From contig VXME01000160.1 of the NCBI GenBank assembly GCA_009861545.1, positions 62,001 to 126,000 on the forward strand: a stretch of 64,000 nt of DNA. Reading direction: 5' to 3'. The position numbers and the translations under genes were made by a program. Under the pieces are notes generated by a model. That model saw nothing but the letters and a program-made list of their open reading frames with translations. It made no database searches and was not told the origin of the DNA. Source of the stretch: Acidobacteriota bacterium. Its GTDB lineage: Bacteria; Acidobacteriota; Vicinamibacteria; Vicinamibacterales; UBA8438. This document shows positions 15,880-24,943 of this stretch, piece by piece (the stretch's first letter is position 1; each line of letters begins with the position of its first letter).

Positions 15880-16485
15880 ATGACCACGCAGGAGGCCGGC
15901 CCGGACCCGCACGCGGCCCTCGTCGAGCGCTGCCGCCGGGGCGACGACCTCGCGTGGGAACAGCTCGTGAGGGACTGCCAGGGACGCGTCTACGGCCTCG
16001 CCTGGCACTATCTGCGCAGCGTCGAGGACGCACGGGACGTGACGCAGGAGGCCTTCGTGCGCGTCTACCGGCAGCTCGACGCCTTCGAGGGAGGCCGCTT
16101 CCTGGCGTGGCTGCTGCGCATCACGCGCAACCTGTGCATCGATCAGCTCCGGCGCCGGAAGGCGCGCCCGCCGGCGGAGGATCTGCGGGCCGACGAGCAC
16201 GAGAGCGCGCTGCCGCCGGACGCCGCGCCGAATCCGGAGCAGGCCTGGCTGACCGACGACCGGAAACGAACGGTACACACGGCCCTCGCGCGGCTGAGCG
16301 CCGCAAGCCGCGAGATGATCCTGCTCAAGGAGATCCAGGGCCTGCGGCTCGACGAGATCGCGCACCTGCTCGGCCTGCCTCTCGGAACCGTGAAGTCGCG
16401 CTCGACCCGCGCGCGGATCGAGCTGGCGAGACAGGTCGTGGCCGTCGACCCCTCGTACGCGCGGACTTCCCGTCCACGGGGATGA
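15880..16485 (+). CDS. ECF (sigma-70 family, RpoE-like) sigma factor
   Basis: A 201-aa alternative sigma factor. Region 2 is visible as the core-binding and -10 recognition segment (VRDCQGRVYGLAWHYLRSVE, then DVTQEAFVRVYRQL and FLAWLLRITRNLCIDQLRRR). Region 4 contains the -35-binding helix-turn-helix (IQGLRLDEIAHLLGLPLGTV then KSRSTRARIELAR). The next gene, four bases on, encodes a zinc-finger anti-sigma factor, so it is presumably held inactive until an envelope signal. The regulon is unknown. Confidence 0.92.
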   Translation: MTTQEAGPDPHAALVERCRRGDDLAWEQLVRDCQGRVYGLAWHYLRSVEDARDVTQEAFVRVYRQLDAFEGGRFLAWLLRITRNLCIDQLRRRKARPPAEDLRADEHESALPPDAAPNPEQAWLTDDRKRTVHTALARLSAASREMILLKEIQGLRLDEIAHLLGLPLGTVKSRSTRARIELARQVVAVDPSYARTSRPRG

Positions 16486-16489
16486 TGCG

Positions 16490-17449
16490 ATGGACTGCCG
16501 CCTCTTCTGCGACCGAATCGAGGCCCTGGTCGACGGCGCGATGCCGGAGGACGAGCGACTGCGCGCCGCGGCGCACGCCGCCGGCTGCCCCGACTGCCGC
16601 GCGCTCCTGGCGTCGATGCAGGAAGCGTTCGCGCCGGCGATCGCAGCGCCCGGCGACCTGACCGAGGCGATCCTCGCGCAGACGAGCGGCCCTGCATGCG
16701 GGCGGGCACGAGCCCTGCTCGGAGACCTGCTCGACGGCGCGCTCGACGCCGCGGACCAGGACCTGTGCAATGCGCACCTGCGGCACTGCCCCGCCTGCAC
16801 CGCCATCCTGACCGCCCTTGTACGGTTGGCCGAGGACCTTCCGTCGTTTGCGGCGCTGCCGCCGGATCCCCCGCTCGTGGACGACATCCTCGTTCTCACC
16901 CGGCCAGGACGACCGTGGTGGACCGTCTTCCGGGAACGGATGCGGGAAACAGGGTTCCGGCTGCTGGCGCGCCCCCGCGTCGCCTGGGAGGCCGGCTGCG
17001 TCGCCGCACTGCTGGTGTGGCTGATCTGCGGTGCCTCCTGGTCGCCGCTACGCGGCACGGCGGTGGCGGCGCAGGCCCTCGTGGAGCGCAGTGCGGCCGG
17101 CGCCCAGGCGGCGGGCGCCCGGTCGGTCGCCGCGCTCGACCGTACCGTCGCGGCGCTGCGCGAGGAAACCGTGCGCGTCGCGGCGGACGGCGCGAGCGAA
17201 GTGTCCGGTCGGCTCTCGGGCCTGTCCTCGTGGCGCCGCCGGGCGGCGAGCGCGGCGCCGGAGCTCGACCGGCACTGGCGGCAGTTCCTGCAGGCGGTGC
17301 GGGACCGCGACCTGTTCGGCGGGGTCGACGCGCTGCACTCGATCGGCCGTGACGCCGGCGCCATGCTGGCGGAGCTGCTGTTCCCGCCGTTCTCTTCGTC
17401 CACGACCACCGAGGCCGCGCCAATCCCGGCCGGAAGGAGCAGACCATGA
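16490..17449 (+). CDS. Membrane anti-sigma factor with two zinc-finger-like motifs
   Basis: A 319-aa anti-sigma factor. Two HxxxCxxC-like modules are seen: H29-C33-C36 (AHAAGCPDC) and a second near residues 95-105 (AHLRHCPAC). One membrane helix follows (VAALLVWLICGASW, about 170-185), then an Ala/Arg-rich, coiled-coil-prone extracytoplasmic region. The duplicated zinc-finger half is unusual, since most zf-HC2 anti-sigmas have one. It overlaps the next gene by ATGA, placing all three in one operon. Confidence 0.82.
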   Translation: MDCRLFCDRIEALVDGAMPEDERLRAAAHAAGCPDCRALLASMQEAFAPAIAAPGDLTEAILAQTSGPACGRARALLGDLLDGALDAADQDLCNAHLRHCPACTAILTALVRLAEDLPSFAALPPDPPLVDDILVLTRPGRPWWTVFRERMRETGFRLLARPRVAWEAGCVAALLVWLICGASWSPLRGTAVAAQALVERSAAGAQAAGARSVAALDRTVAALREETVRVAADGASEVSGRLSGLSSWRRRAASAAPELDRHWRQFLQAVRDRDLFGGVDALHSIGRDAGAMLAELLFPPFSSSTTTEAAPIPAGRSRP

Positions 17450-18099
17450 ACGGATCCCCGGAGCCTCCGCACACCCCGCCGACCACGGCGCCGGATCGGC
17501 CAGCCTCGTCGCCACTTCCCGCGGCGCCGGAGCCCGCCGCGCGGACGACCCCGGCGCCCTCCCGGCCGGCCGGGGAGCGGACGCGCTACGCGCCCCCCCC
17601 CGGTGCGACGCCGGGCCTGCAACCCAAGTCGCCCATCATCGCCGGGCTGTTGTCGCTGATGCCCGGCGCCGGCCAAATCTACGTCGGCTACTACAAGGTC
17701 GGGTTCATCCACAACGTCGTGTTCGGGACGACGATCGCGTTTCTGGCCGCCGGCGGCGGTCCGTTCCCTGCGCTGCTCCCGGCCATGGCGATCTTCCTGT
17801 CCTTCTTCGTCATCTACAACATCGTCGACGCCAGCCGGCGCGCCACCCTCTACAACCTGGCCCTCGACGGCGGTGAAGGCATCGATCTTCCGAACATGGA
17901 CATGGACATCTCGCTCCCGAGCCTGGGGAGCTCGATAGGCGGCGCCGTGAGCTTGATCGTGCTGGGCGTCGTCCTGCTCTCGAACACGCTGCTGGGCATC
18001 CCGCTCGACTGGCTCGCCGCGTGGTGGCCCGTCATCCCGCTCGGCCTCGGCATCCACCTGCTCGTCAAGGCGCTGAGGGAGCGGCAGGCGGGGAATTGA
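17446..18099 (+). CDS. TM2-like multi-pass membrane protein
   Basis: A 217-aa protein with a Pro-rich, disordered N-terminus (about 1-60) followed by several membrane helices. The segment IIAGLLSLMPGAGQIYVGYY then KVGFIHNVVFG resembles TM2-type domains, and the C-terminus (LSNTLLGIPLDWLAAWWPVI) resembles the DUF5668-like helical hairpin. It is the third gene of the sigma operon, starting at the ATGA overlap. Its function is unknown; a membrane sensor or effector of the sigma system is possible. Confidence 0.7.
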   Translation: MNGSPEPPHTPPTTAPDRPASSPLPAAPEPAARTTPAPSRPAGERTRYAPPPGATPGLQPKSPIIAGLLSLMPGAGQIYVGYYKVGFIHNVVFGTTIAFLAAGGGPFPALLPAMAIFLSFFVIYNIVDASRRATLYNLALDGGEGIDLPNMDMDISLPSLGSSIGGAVSLIVLGVVLLSNTLLGIPLDWLAAWWPVIPLGLGIHLLVKALRERQAGN

Positions 18100-18163
18100 G
18101 CGCCGGGGCGCGAACCCGCGAGCAGCAGTGGTGTCTCAGTCCTGGACAACCGGGACGCTGATG

Positions 18164-19144
18164 CTACCCGACCGGCCGCGTTAGGAGATCCGAATACAGC
18201 GCGTAGAACCGCTCCACGTCGAGGTCCAGCATCACTTCGACGTGCCGGCCGTCATCAACGCCACGGGGACCGACGACGGTTGCGCCGGAGTTCGGACCGA
18301 ACGTCGTGTCGACCGTGATCGACAGCCCCTCGGACGCGGTGACGATGGAGGGCTCGATGAGCCAGGCGGCGGTGATGCAGTCCCAGACGTACGCCGTGGC
18401 AGCGGGGTCGCCGTCGAACCGCGGCCCCATGTCGTACCGCATGAGGCGGGTCAACGGTGTATCGACCGCGACGATGCGGTCGAAGCGGGTCTTGTGCAGC
18501 GGCGCGTGGTTGGTGATGTCGAGGCCGAACATCACGATGCGCGGAATCGGCGCGGCCAGCACCGCGGCCGCCGCCTCCGGATCGAACCAGAAGTTGAACT
18601 CCGCGGCCGGCGTGACGTTGCCGGGCACGCGGGCGTTGCCGCCCATGAAGACCAGGCTGCGGATGCGCGGGGCCAAGTCCGGCCGGCGCCGCAGGGCCAG
18701 CGCCACGTTGGTCATGGGACCGAGCGCCACCAGCGTGACCTCGTCCGGGTGACGCTCTATCGCCTCGATCAGGAACGCCACCGCGTCGCTCGATCGCGGC
18801 CGGGTCGACGCGAGTCGCCCGCCGTGCGGCGGACGCACCCCGGGCTCGGCCGCGAAGGCGCCCTTGAACCCGATGGGTCCCCACTCGGCCTCCCAGCGGG
18901 CCGCCCGCGCCGCGGTGTTGACCAGCGGCGCATGCGCGCCCAGGTGCAAGGGCACGTCCGCGGCCCCGGTCAGCTCCAGCAGGTGGAGCATGTGCTCGGC
19001 GCCCTGCGGCACCGTGTGGTTGCCCGCCACGACGGTGATCCCGAGCAGCTCGAAGAGGTCGCGCCGCCGCACGAGCATCGCCAGCGCGGCGGCGTCGTCG
19101 TTGAAGACGGCCGAGTCGGTGTCTACGAGAAGTCGGCGCTGCAT
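18164..19144 (-). CDS. Nucleoside hydrolase (inosine-uridine-preferring type) with altered N-terminal motif
   Basis: A 326-aa member of the nucleoside hydrolase family, which cleaves the N-glycosidic bond of ribonucleosides in a Ca2+-dependent reaction. Family blocks are visible: VTLVALGPMTNVALAL, SLVFMGGNARVPGNVTPAAE then FNFWFDPEAAAAVL, and the late Asp in ATAYVWDCITAAWLI. The first motif reads DTDSAVFNDDAAAL rather than the usual DTDPGxDDA, so the metal-binding aspartates are two residues further apart. It may still fold around calcium, or the specificity may have shifted. Confidence 0.82.
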   Translation of the reverse strand: MQRRLLVDTDSAVFNDDAAALAMLVRRRDLFELLGITVVAGNHTVPQGAEHMLHLLELTGAADVPLHLGAHAPLVNTAARAARWEAEWGPIGFKGAFAAEPGVRPPHGGRLASTRPRSSDAVAFLIEAIERHPDEVTLVALGPMTNVALALRRRPDLAPRIRSLVFMGGNARVPGNVTPAAEFNFWFDPEAAAAVLAAPIPRIVMFGLDITNHAPLHKTRFDRIVAVDTPLTRLMRYDMGPRFDGDPAATAYVWDCITAAWLIEPSIVTASEGLSITVDTTFGPNSGATVVGPRGVDDGRHVEVMLDLDVERFYALYSDLLTRPVG

Positions 19145-19214
19145 GTGCCGATCATGGTACAGTCCTTCCCCCGGCGGCTGCGGCGGCCGTCGGATTTGCC
19201 GCGGGAGGTGTCAC

Positions 19215-19421
19215 GTGAGCGAGATGGTGACCTTGGCGTTGGCGAACCTGTTCTTCGGGCTGTTCGGCATCGCGGCGGTCGGGATGGCCGGCGCGGCGCT
19301 GGTGGGACTGCTCAACGCACTGAGCCCCGGTGCGAGCGACTTCGGGGCCAAGGCGCTGGTCGCCGGGGTGGCGGTGCTGTTCGTGCTCGGCCTGATCACG
19401 CTGGCGTCGAACCTGTCGTAG
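19215..19421 (+). CDS. Small two-helix membrane protein (68 aa)
   Basis: GTG 19215 is preceded by GGGAGG. The product is almost entirely hydrophobic, with two predicted membrane helices (VTLALANLFFGLFGIAAVGM and ALVAGVAVLFVLGLITLAS) joined by LSPGASDFGAK. No family is recognised. It is divergent from the nucleoside hydrolase. Confidence 0.6.
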   Translation: MSEMVTLALANLFFGLFGIAAVGMAGAALVGLLNALSPGASDFGAKALVAGVAVLFVLGLITLASNLS

Positions 19422-19433
19422 CTTTCGGCGAGC

Positions 19434-19460
19434 CGCCCACCACCCCGCGGGCGGTGGGCG
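19434..19460. terminator. Bidirectional hairpin between convergent genes
   Basis: Arms CGCCCACC and GGTGGGCG are perfect complements around an 11-base loop. It lies between the 68-aa membrane protein (stop 19421) and the VOC gene (stop 19494), which converge. No T-run is present. Confidence 0.45.
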
Positions 19461-19493
19461 CCGACGAGCGCACGCGCGGGACGAGCGCACGCC

Positions 19494-20024
19494 TCACGGG
19501 TAGGTGATGAACTCGAGCAGATTGCCGTCGGGATCCCGAATGTAGCGGCTCGTCCCCGTGTCGACCCCGCCGTTGCGCCCGCCCTGCCGGGGCCCCATCT
19601 CGATGACCACCGCGCCGATCCGCTCGAACGTCCGCTCGAGGTCGGCCGCGCTTCCGCCCCAGACGATGCAGAAGTCGCCGCACGGCGGCACGGCCCGCGG
19701 CGCCCGCAGCGTGAACTCGACGCTCTCCCAGATCTCCGGCCGGTGGAGGTTGATCTTGGCGTCGCCGAAGTGAACCGAGCAGATGCGGTCTCCCTCCATC
19801 ACGTCGAAGCCGAGGTCGCGGTAGAACTGGAGCATGGCCCCGGTGTTGCGCATGGGGAACGAGACGTGGTCGAACCGGACGAACCCGTCGGACGCCTGGG
19901 CGCGACCGACGGCGGCCCCCACGCCGGTTGCCGCCAGCGTGGCGCCCGCACCGACAGCCCGCTTCAGGAAACGGCGACGATCGGAAGCCCGCCCGCGTGT
20001 CGCGTGTGATTTCGTGGCGCTCAC
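19494..20024 (-). CDS. Tat-exported VOC/glyoxalase-fold protein
   Basis: A 176-aa protein. The N-terminus has a twin-arginine signal (SDRRRFLKRAVGAGATLAAT). The remainder is a single vicinal-oxygen-chelate module: FDHVSFPMRNTGAMLQFYRD near the start and GTSRYIRDPDGNLLEFITYP at the end, with the metal-ligand His and Glu in place. VOC proteins include glyoxalases, dioxygenases and resistance proteins; the reaction is unknown. GTG 20024 is chosen because GGAGG lies five bases upstream. Confidence 0.82.
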   Translation of the reverse strand: MSATKSHATRGRASDRRRFLKRAVGAGATLAATGVGAAVGRAQASDGFVRFDHVSFPMRNTGAMLQFYRDLGFDVMEGDRICSVHFGDAKINLHRPEIWESVEFTLRAPRAVPPCGDFCIVWGGSAADLERTFERIGAVVIEMGPRQGGRNGGVDTGTSRYIRDPDGNLLEFITYP

Positions 20025-20060
20025 TGCATCCTCCTGCGCTGATCCACTCTCCAGCCCCTC

Positions 20061-20066
20061 ACTATA
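20061..20066 (-). promoter_or_regulatory. -10 promoter element for the VOC gene
   Basis: TATAGT on the minus strand in the context GGACTATAGTGAGG, 37 bases upstream of the GTG start at 20024. It has the same shape as the elements at 15811 and 36272. Confidence 0.45.
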
Positions 20067-20235
20067 GTCCACGGTCCTGCCGCAGCGCCGTGCGCACGAG
20101 ACGTGGCGGCCCGCGCGGGCCGCACGGCGGGACTCGCGCCGGGACGCGATCGACCGTATCATCGTCTGGCCCCGGCAATCCGTTTCGCAACATTCACGGA
20201 GGCCGAGTCGTCTTCTCGTTCTGGAGGGAACGTCC

Positions 20236-21105
20236 ATGAATCGCAGCATGCTCGTCGGCGTCACGTTCGTAGGCGCGGCCGTGTTCATCGCGGGCCTCGC
20301 CCCCCGCGCCCAGCAGCCCGTCGACTGGGACGCGGTGGAGATTTCCACGCACCACGTGGCCGGCACCGTCCACTACCTGGCGGGACGCGGCGGCAACATC
20401 GGCCTGTCGATCGGCGACGACGGCGTCGTGATGATCGACGATCAGTTCGCGCCGCTGACCGAGCGCATCGTCGAGGCGATCAACGGGATCTCCGACGGCA
20501 ACATCCGCTACCTGATCAACACCCACGTGCACGGCGACCACGTCGGCGGCAACGAGAACATGGGGCGGTTGGGCGTCGAGATCGTGGCCCAGGACCGCGT
20601 GCGCCTGCGTCTGGCCGAACGCCTGCCGGCGATTGCCCTGCCCGTGCTGACCTACAGCGACGCGATCCGGATTCATCTGAACGGCGAGGAGGTCGAGCTG
20701 CTGCCGGTGCCGCCGGCCCACACGGACGGCGACAGCTTCATCCACTTCAAGGGCTCGGACGTGCTGCACCTCGGCGACGTGTTCCGGACGGTCGCCTTCC
20801 CGGTGATCGACCGCGGCAACGGCGGGACGCTCGACGGGACCATCGAGGCGCTCGGCATCGCGGCCGGCATCGCCGGTCCGGACACGAAGATCGTGCCGGG
20901 GCACGGTGTGGTGTCGGGCCGCGAGGACGTCATCGAGTTCCGCGACATGATCATCGACGTCGCGGCACAGGTGACGGCGCTGGTCGAAGGCGGCGCAAGC
21001 TACGACGAGGTGCTGGCCGCGGGCCCGACATCCGACTACGAGGCCAAGTGGGGCGACCCGCAGCGCTTCCTCACCGCGGTCTACGGCGAACTGGCCGGAG
21101 ACTGA
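20236..21105 (+). CDS. Secreted metallo-beta-lactamase-fold hydrolase
   Basis: A 289-aa protein with a signal peptide (about 1-26). The zinc motif HVHGDH is at 97-102 (THVHGDHVGGNENMG). Downstream ligands are in PPAHTDGDSFIHF and HLGDVF, and the last His is in VPGHGVVSG. It resembles the MBL-fold hydrolases often found with quinoproteins in this type of genome. The substrate is unknown. ATG 20236 follows GGAGGGAACGTCC, an adequate ribosome site. Confidence 0.88.
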   Translation: MNRSMLVGVTFVGAAVFIAGLAPRAQQPVDWDAVEISTHHVAGTVHYLAGRGGNIGLSIGDDGVVMIDDQFAPLTERIVEAINGISDGNIRYLINTHVHGDHVGGNENMGRLGVEIVAQDRVRLRLAERLPAIALPVLTYSDAIRIHLNGEEVELLPVPPAHTDGDSFIHFKGSDVLHLGDVFRTVAFPVIDRGNGGTLDGTIEALGIAAGIAGPDTKIVPGHGVVSGREDVIEFRDMIIDVAAQVTALVEGGASYDEVLAAGPTSDYEAKWGDPQRFLTAVYGELAGD

Positions 21106-21120
21106 CAGAGTAGAGTCGAC

Positions 21121-21780
21121 TCAATCCAGGCGGCGCATCTCGAGCGCTGCCCCGGCCTGACGCCAGACCAGGGCCTCGACCGTGCCGCCCTCGACGCGGA
21201 ACGTGATGCGCGCGTCGCGATCGCGGTAGAAGAAGTCCGTCTCCGACTCCGCGAAGATCGCCGCCGGATCCTGGTCGGTCATCCGCGCGAGCAACTGCTG
21301 GCCCTCGCGCGTGATGGCGATGGCGAACCCCGGTTGCTCCTCGTAGCGCCCGACGTAGCGGGCCAGCGTCGCCTCGGGCAACGTCAGCGCGGGACGGGTG
21401 GCGGGGTCGGCGTCGACCTCTGCCGAGATCCGGTCGGCGCGCCGCCCGTACCCTTGCTGCTCGAAGACGAGGTGATCGACCCGGCGGGTGTCGGCACGTA
21501 TGCGGAACGTGATGCGCAGCCCCGACTCCACCTCGACGAACTCCGTCTCCGAGGTAGGCACGAGCAGCCGCGTGCCGCGGTTCGGGGCACGCACGTACAG
21601 CCGGTCGTTGTCCACGAGGATGCTCAGGACATAGTTCGCCGACAGTCGGTACTGCCCGACGTACTGCTCCAGCAGCACCGGGTCGACGCGTACCGGCCGC
21701 TGCGCGGACGAGAAGGCCGGCGCGAACGCCGCCAGCAACATCAGGCCTGCCAGACGGCGCCGCGCGGAATCGAAGAGCAT
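21121..21780 (-). CDS. Secreted protein with two DUF3471-like domains
   Basis: A 219-aa exported protein (signal peptide about 1-26, AFSSAQ) containing two copies of a lipocalin-like, DUF3471-type beta module: LEQYVGQYRLSANYVLSILV and LARYVGRYEEQPGFAIAITR, each followed by a strand ending in an F-x-x-E/D-like turn. Such modules usually follow serine hydrolases; here they stand alone. It lies 67 bases downstream of the DUF5916 gene on the same strand and is probably co-transcribed. Confidence 0.78.
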   Translation of the reverse strand: MLFDSARRRLAGLMLLAAFAPAFSSAQRPVRVDPVLLEQYVGQYRLSANYVLSILVDNDRLYVRAPNRGTRLLVPTSETEFVEVESGLRITFRIRADTRRVDHLVFEQQGYGRRADRISAEVDADPATRPALTLPEATLARYVGRYEEQPGFAIAITREGQQLLARMTDQDPAAIFAESETDFFYRDRDARITFRVEGGTVEALVWRQAGAALEMRRLD

Positions 21781-21847
21781 CGGTACTTGTCCAGACCCGG
21801 TCAGGTGAGCGTCGTCCGCGTCGGCATCGTTTCCAGGACGGGGGCTC

Positions 21848-24800
21848 CTAGTAGCGGAACAGATACGAGAGCTTGCCGAACACGGCGCGGTTCGTCCGCT
21901 GCAGCGCCGCGGTGGGAAACAGGAGCTCGTCGATGCGCCGGCCCTGCCGGTAGCGGTCGTCGTAGCCGAGAAACGCCACGGTCCCGGCGTTGATGCGGTA
22001 GGTCATCAGCAGGTTGTTGCCCAGCGTCTTGCCGAACGTGTTGTGCTCCAGGATGTAGCGCAGGAGCAGCCGGTCGGTGAACTGGTAGGTGGTGCGCGTC
22101 CGGAAGATCTTGACGTCGATCACCTCGAACGCGGCGGTCGGGTCGACGAGCTGGCTGAATATGCCGGTCAGGTCCGACCGCCACCGCGACGACGGCCGGC
22201 CGCTGATCAGGAAGTTGCCGGTCGTCGACTCGCCGAGGATCGCGCGCTGGTAGGGACTGGCGGTCAGCGGGTTCGTGAAGCCGTCGTAGCTGTAGAGAAT
22301 GCCGTCGCCCCGGTTGATGCCGCCGACGATCGAGACGAGGCGCGAGCTGATGACGCCGAAGGCGCCGTACCCGCTCTTCCGGAAGCCGACCTCCTCGAAG
22401 CGCTCGAGGTCGCGGTTGACGTTGGCGGTCACCGAGATGTTGTGGCGGAACTGGAAGCTGGCCATGCCCTGGATCTGCTCGTCCTGCAGCACGCCGGTGT
22501 GGTCGTACAGCCGCAGGTAGTTGACGGTCGGCCCCCAGGTGATGAGCGTGGACTCCGGCCACCAGCGGTACCCCACGTTGGCGGTCGCCTGCCGCAGGTT
22601 CCAGCGGGGCAGGAAGCCGGTCTCGGTCCAGAACTCCGGATCGACGCTGCCGTAGGCGGCGCCGTAGCTCAGGTTCCGCCCCTGGCGCGTGAAGTCGGCC
22701 TCGAACGCCGGCCCGCGGAGAAAGCCGTACTCCTCGCTGCGGGTCTCGGAGCCGACGCCCATGAAGCTGAAGCGGTGCGTGCGTCCCAGCCGGAAGCGCG
22801 CGTCGACGCCGCCCACCCGGTTGTAGTCGTGCCCGAACTCTCGCGCCGTCATGATGGCGCCCACGTACGACTCGGAGTAGAGGTCGTAGCGCGCCCGCCC
22901 GACGAAGGTCTGGGCCGTGGTCCCGAAGCGCGAATCGGCGCTGTCGTCGAAGCGACCGGCCGCCTCGTCGTCCGCGACGATGACGCCGAGCGTGGTCCGG
23001 CCGACCTTGCCGGTCAGCTTGCCGCCGAAGCGCGGGTCGACGATGGTCCGCGTGTGCAGCAGCGTGAGCGGCGTGGCGGTCTGGAAGATCTCCTGTCCTT
23101 CCAGGAAGAACGGACGCTGCTCGGGATAGAAGAGCGCGAAGCGCTGGTTCGTCTCGATCTGCGGCTGGTCCGACTCGATCTGCGAGAAGTCGGGGTTGTA
23201 GGCCATGTCCGCGGTCAGGTTCGGCGTGATGCCGTACTTGACGCTCACCCCGAGGTCGCCGAACGGATCCTGGTTGTCGAACGCCCCGTTGGACGTGTCG
23301 AGCGCGCCGAGCCGCGCGCCGGTCAGCTCCGGCAGGATCTCCAGATTGCGGCTCTGCGACAGGTCCGAGAGCCCCTCCAGGATCCCGAACTGCGTCAACT
23401 GTCCCGCCACCCCGCGCGAGATCGGCGACCAGGACTGCGCCTCGGACTTGCCGCGGATCACGCGGGTGATCTGGAAGCCCCAGCGCCGCCCCCCCTCGCC
23501 CGCCAGCGCGGGATAACGGAGGCTCTTGAACGGGATCGCCATCTCGGCCGTCCAGCCGTCATCGACCATCCGTCCGCGCGTCTCGTAGAGGGCGTCCCAC
23601 GACCGGTCGCCGCGGATGCCGAACTGCCCCGAGTTGCTCAGCCCGCTGCCGCCGCCGCTCGACCGCCCGCCCCGGCCGCCGCCGCTCGACCGCGACTGCT
23701 GCGGCGACCGGCTGCGCGACGCGCCCCGGCTGCCGTCGGCGTTGACCAGCTCGTCGCTCTGAACGCCGTAGCCGTTCACGCTCAACTGGTATGCCCGCTG
23801 CTGGTCGAGGAACGGATCGAACAGCACGGACATGCGGTCGTCGCCGCCGATCTCGTCCCGGTCCGCCCGGTTGGCCCGGATCATCCCCGGATCGGTGTAG
23901 TGGACGTGAAACCCGAAGTAGAGGTGATCACGGTCGTACGCCATCCAGACCTCGGTCTCCTCCGTGCCCGGGGCGCCCTCCACCGGCGCGATCTGGACGA
24001 AGTCGTCGATGTACGTCGCGGTCTCCCAGACCGCGTCGTCGAGCCGGCCGTCGAGGTTCGGCGGCTGCGCGGCACGGCCGATCGTGACGCGCCGCCGCGC
24101 GATCGGCACCGCGGCGAACCCGCCGCCGCGCCGCGGCTCGGACACCGTGGCCGTTCGACGGGGCTGGCTCGCGCCGTCCACGGCGCCGCCGAGTCCGTTG
24201 CCGTTACCGTTGCCGGCGGGAGACAGCGCCGCCCCCGCCTCGCCGAGATCGAGAACACCGGTCACGCCGGTTCCGCCGGCGGCGGCGTTTCCCGGCCGGC
24301 CGCGGCCGCCGGCGAACGGTCCCGCGCCGCCCAGGTCAGGGACCACGTCTTCGCGATCGGCGCCGTTCGCGATGGAATCGACGCGCCCGGCCGCGAGACC
24401 GGGCACCCGCCCGCGATCCGCCGGGTCCGCATCCGGCGAGCGAGTGGGCGCGAACGCATCCGCGAGCGCCGCAACGATCCGGTCCTGTGCGTCGAACAGG
24501 TCCGCGAGATAGCCGTCGACCCTGGTGTGCCGGCGCACCATCCCGGTAGTCGCGTCGACCAGCCGCGCGGTTATCCGCAGCCGGTCTCCGACCCGTTGAT
24601 AACCGCCGGCGACCAGCCACCGCGCACCGAGCATGCGGCCGGCGGCGAGAGCCTGCCCGTCACTCGCGGCACGGCCCGCGCGCGCAGGCCCCGCCGACCC
24701 GTCATCGACGACCACCGGCACGCCCAGGTTCCGCAGATCGCTCGACACGGTCTCGGCGATGCCCGCACCAATCCACTCGTCCGCAGCCTGCCGACTGAGG

Positions 24801-24943
24801 TTGGCGAACGGAACCACCAGGACCACGTCCACGGGCTGCGCGGCCGGCGCCGCCGGAAGCCCGAGACCGAACCAGCCCAGCACGGCCGCGGCGACCAGTG
24901 GGACCCGGCGCACACGCTCACGGTATCGGCAACCACACCTCAT
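21848..24943 (-). CDS. Outer-membrane DUF5916 protein with CBM9-like and N-terminal FlgO/TolB-like domains
   Basis: A 1031-aa secreted protein, ATG 24943. After the signal peptide a region (about 25-160) resembles the FlgO/CsgG-type periplasmic fold (VVLVVPFANLSRQAADEWIG). A low-complexity Gly/Ala linker follows (about 200-260). Next comes a carbohydrate-binding-family-9-like module (PPNLDGRLDDAVWETATYID, then VWMAYDRDHLYFGFHVH). The long remainder is the DUF5916 beta-barrel (FALFYPEQRPFFLEGQEIF; C-terminal KLSYLFRY with terminal aromatic). CBM9-DUF5916 proteins are common in Acidobacteriota and Gemmatimonadota; the fused FlgO-like head is less usual. Probably a surface receptor or porin of unknown ligand. 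Confidence 0.82.
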   Translation of the reverse strand: MRCGCRYRERVRRVPLVAAAVLGWFGLGLPAAPAAQPVDVVLVVPFANLSRQAADEWIGAGIAETVSSDLRNLGVPVVVDDGSAGPARAGRAASDGQALAAGRMLGARWLVAGGYQRVGDRLRITARLVDATTGMVRRHTRVDGYLADLFDAQDRIVAALADAFAPTRSPDADPADRGRVPGLAAGRVDSIANGADREDVVPDLGGAGPFAGGRGRPGNAAAGGTGVTGVLDLGEAGAALSPAGNGNGNGLGGAVDGASQPRRTATVSEPRRGGGFAAVPIARRRVTIGRAAQPPNLDGRLDDAVWETATYIDDFVQIAPVEGAPGTEETEVWMAYDRDHLYFGFHVHYTDPGMIRANRADRDEIGGDDRMSVLFDPFLDQQRAYQLSVNGYGVQSDELVNADGSRGASRSRSPQQSRSSGGGRGGRSSGGGSGLSNSGQFGIRGDRSWDALYETRGRMVDDGWTAEMAIPFKSLRYPALAGEGGRRWGFQITRVIRGKSEAQSWSPISRGVAGQLTQFGILEGLSDLSQSRNLEILPELTGARLGALDTSNGAFDNQDPFGDLGVSVKYGITPNLTADMAYNPDFSQIESDQPQIETNQRFALFYPEQRPFFLEGQEIFQTATPLTLLHTRTIVDPRFGGKLTGKVGRTTLGVIVADDEAAGRFDDSADSRFGTTAQTFVGRARYDLYSESYVGAIMTAREFGHDYNRVGGVDARFRLGRTHRFSFMGVGSETRSEEYGFLRGPAFEADFTRQGRNLSYGAAYGSVDPEFWTETGFLPRWNLRQATANVGYRWWPESTLITWGPTVNYLRLYDHTGVLQDEQIQGMASFQFRHNISVTANVNRDLERFEEVGFRKSGYGAFGVISSRLVSIVGGINRGDGILYSYDGFTNPLTASPYQRAILGESTTGNFLISGRPSSRWRSDLTGIFSQLVDPTAAFEVIDVKIFRTRTTYQFTDRLLLRYILEHNTFGKTLGNNLLMTYRINAGTVAFLGYDDRYRQGRRIDELLFPTAALQRTNRAVFGKLSYLFRY

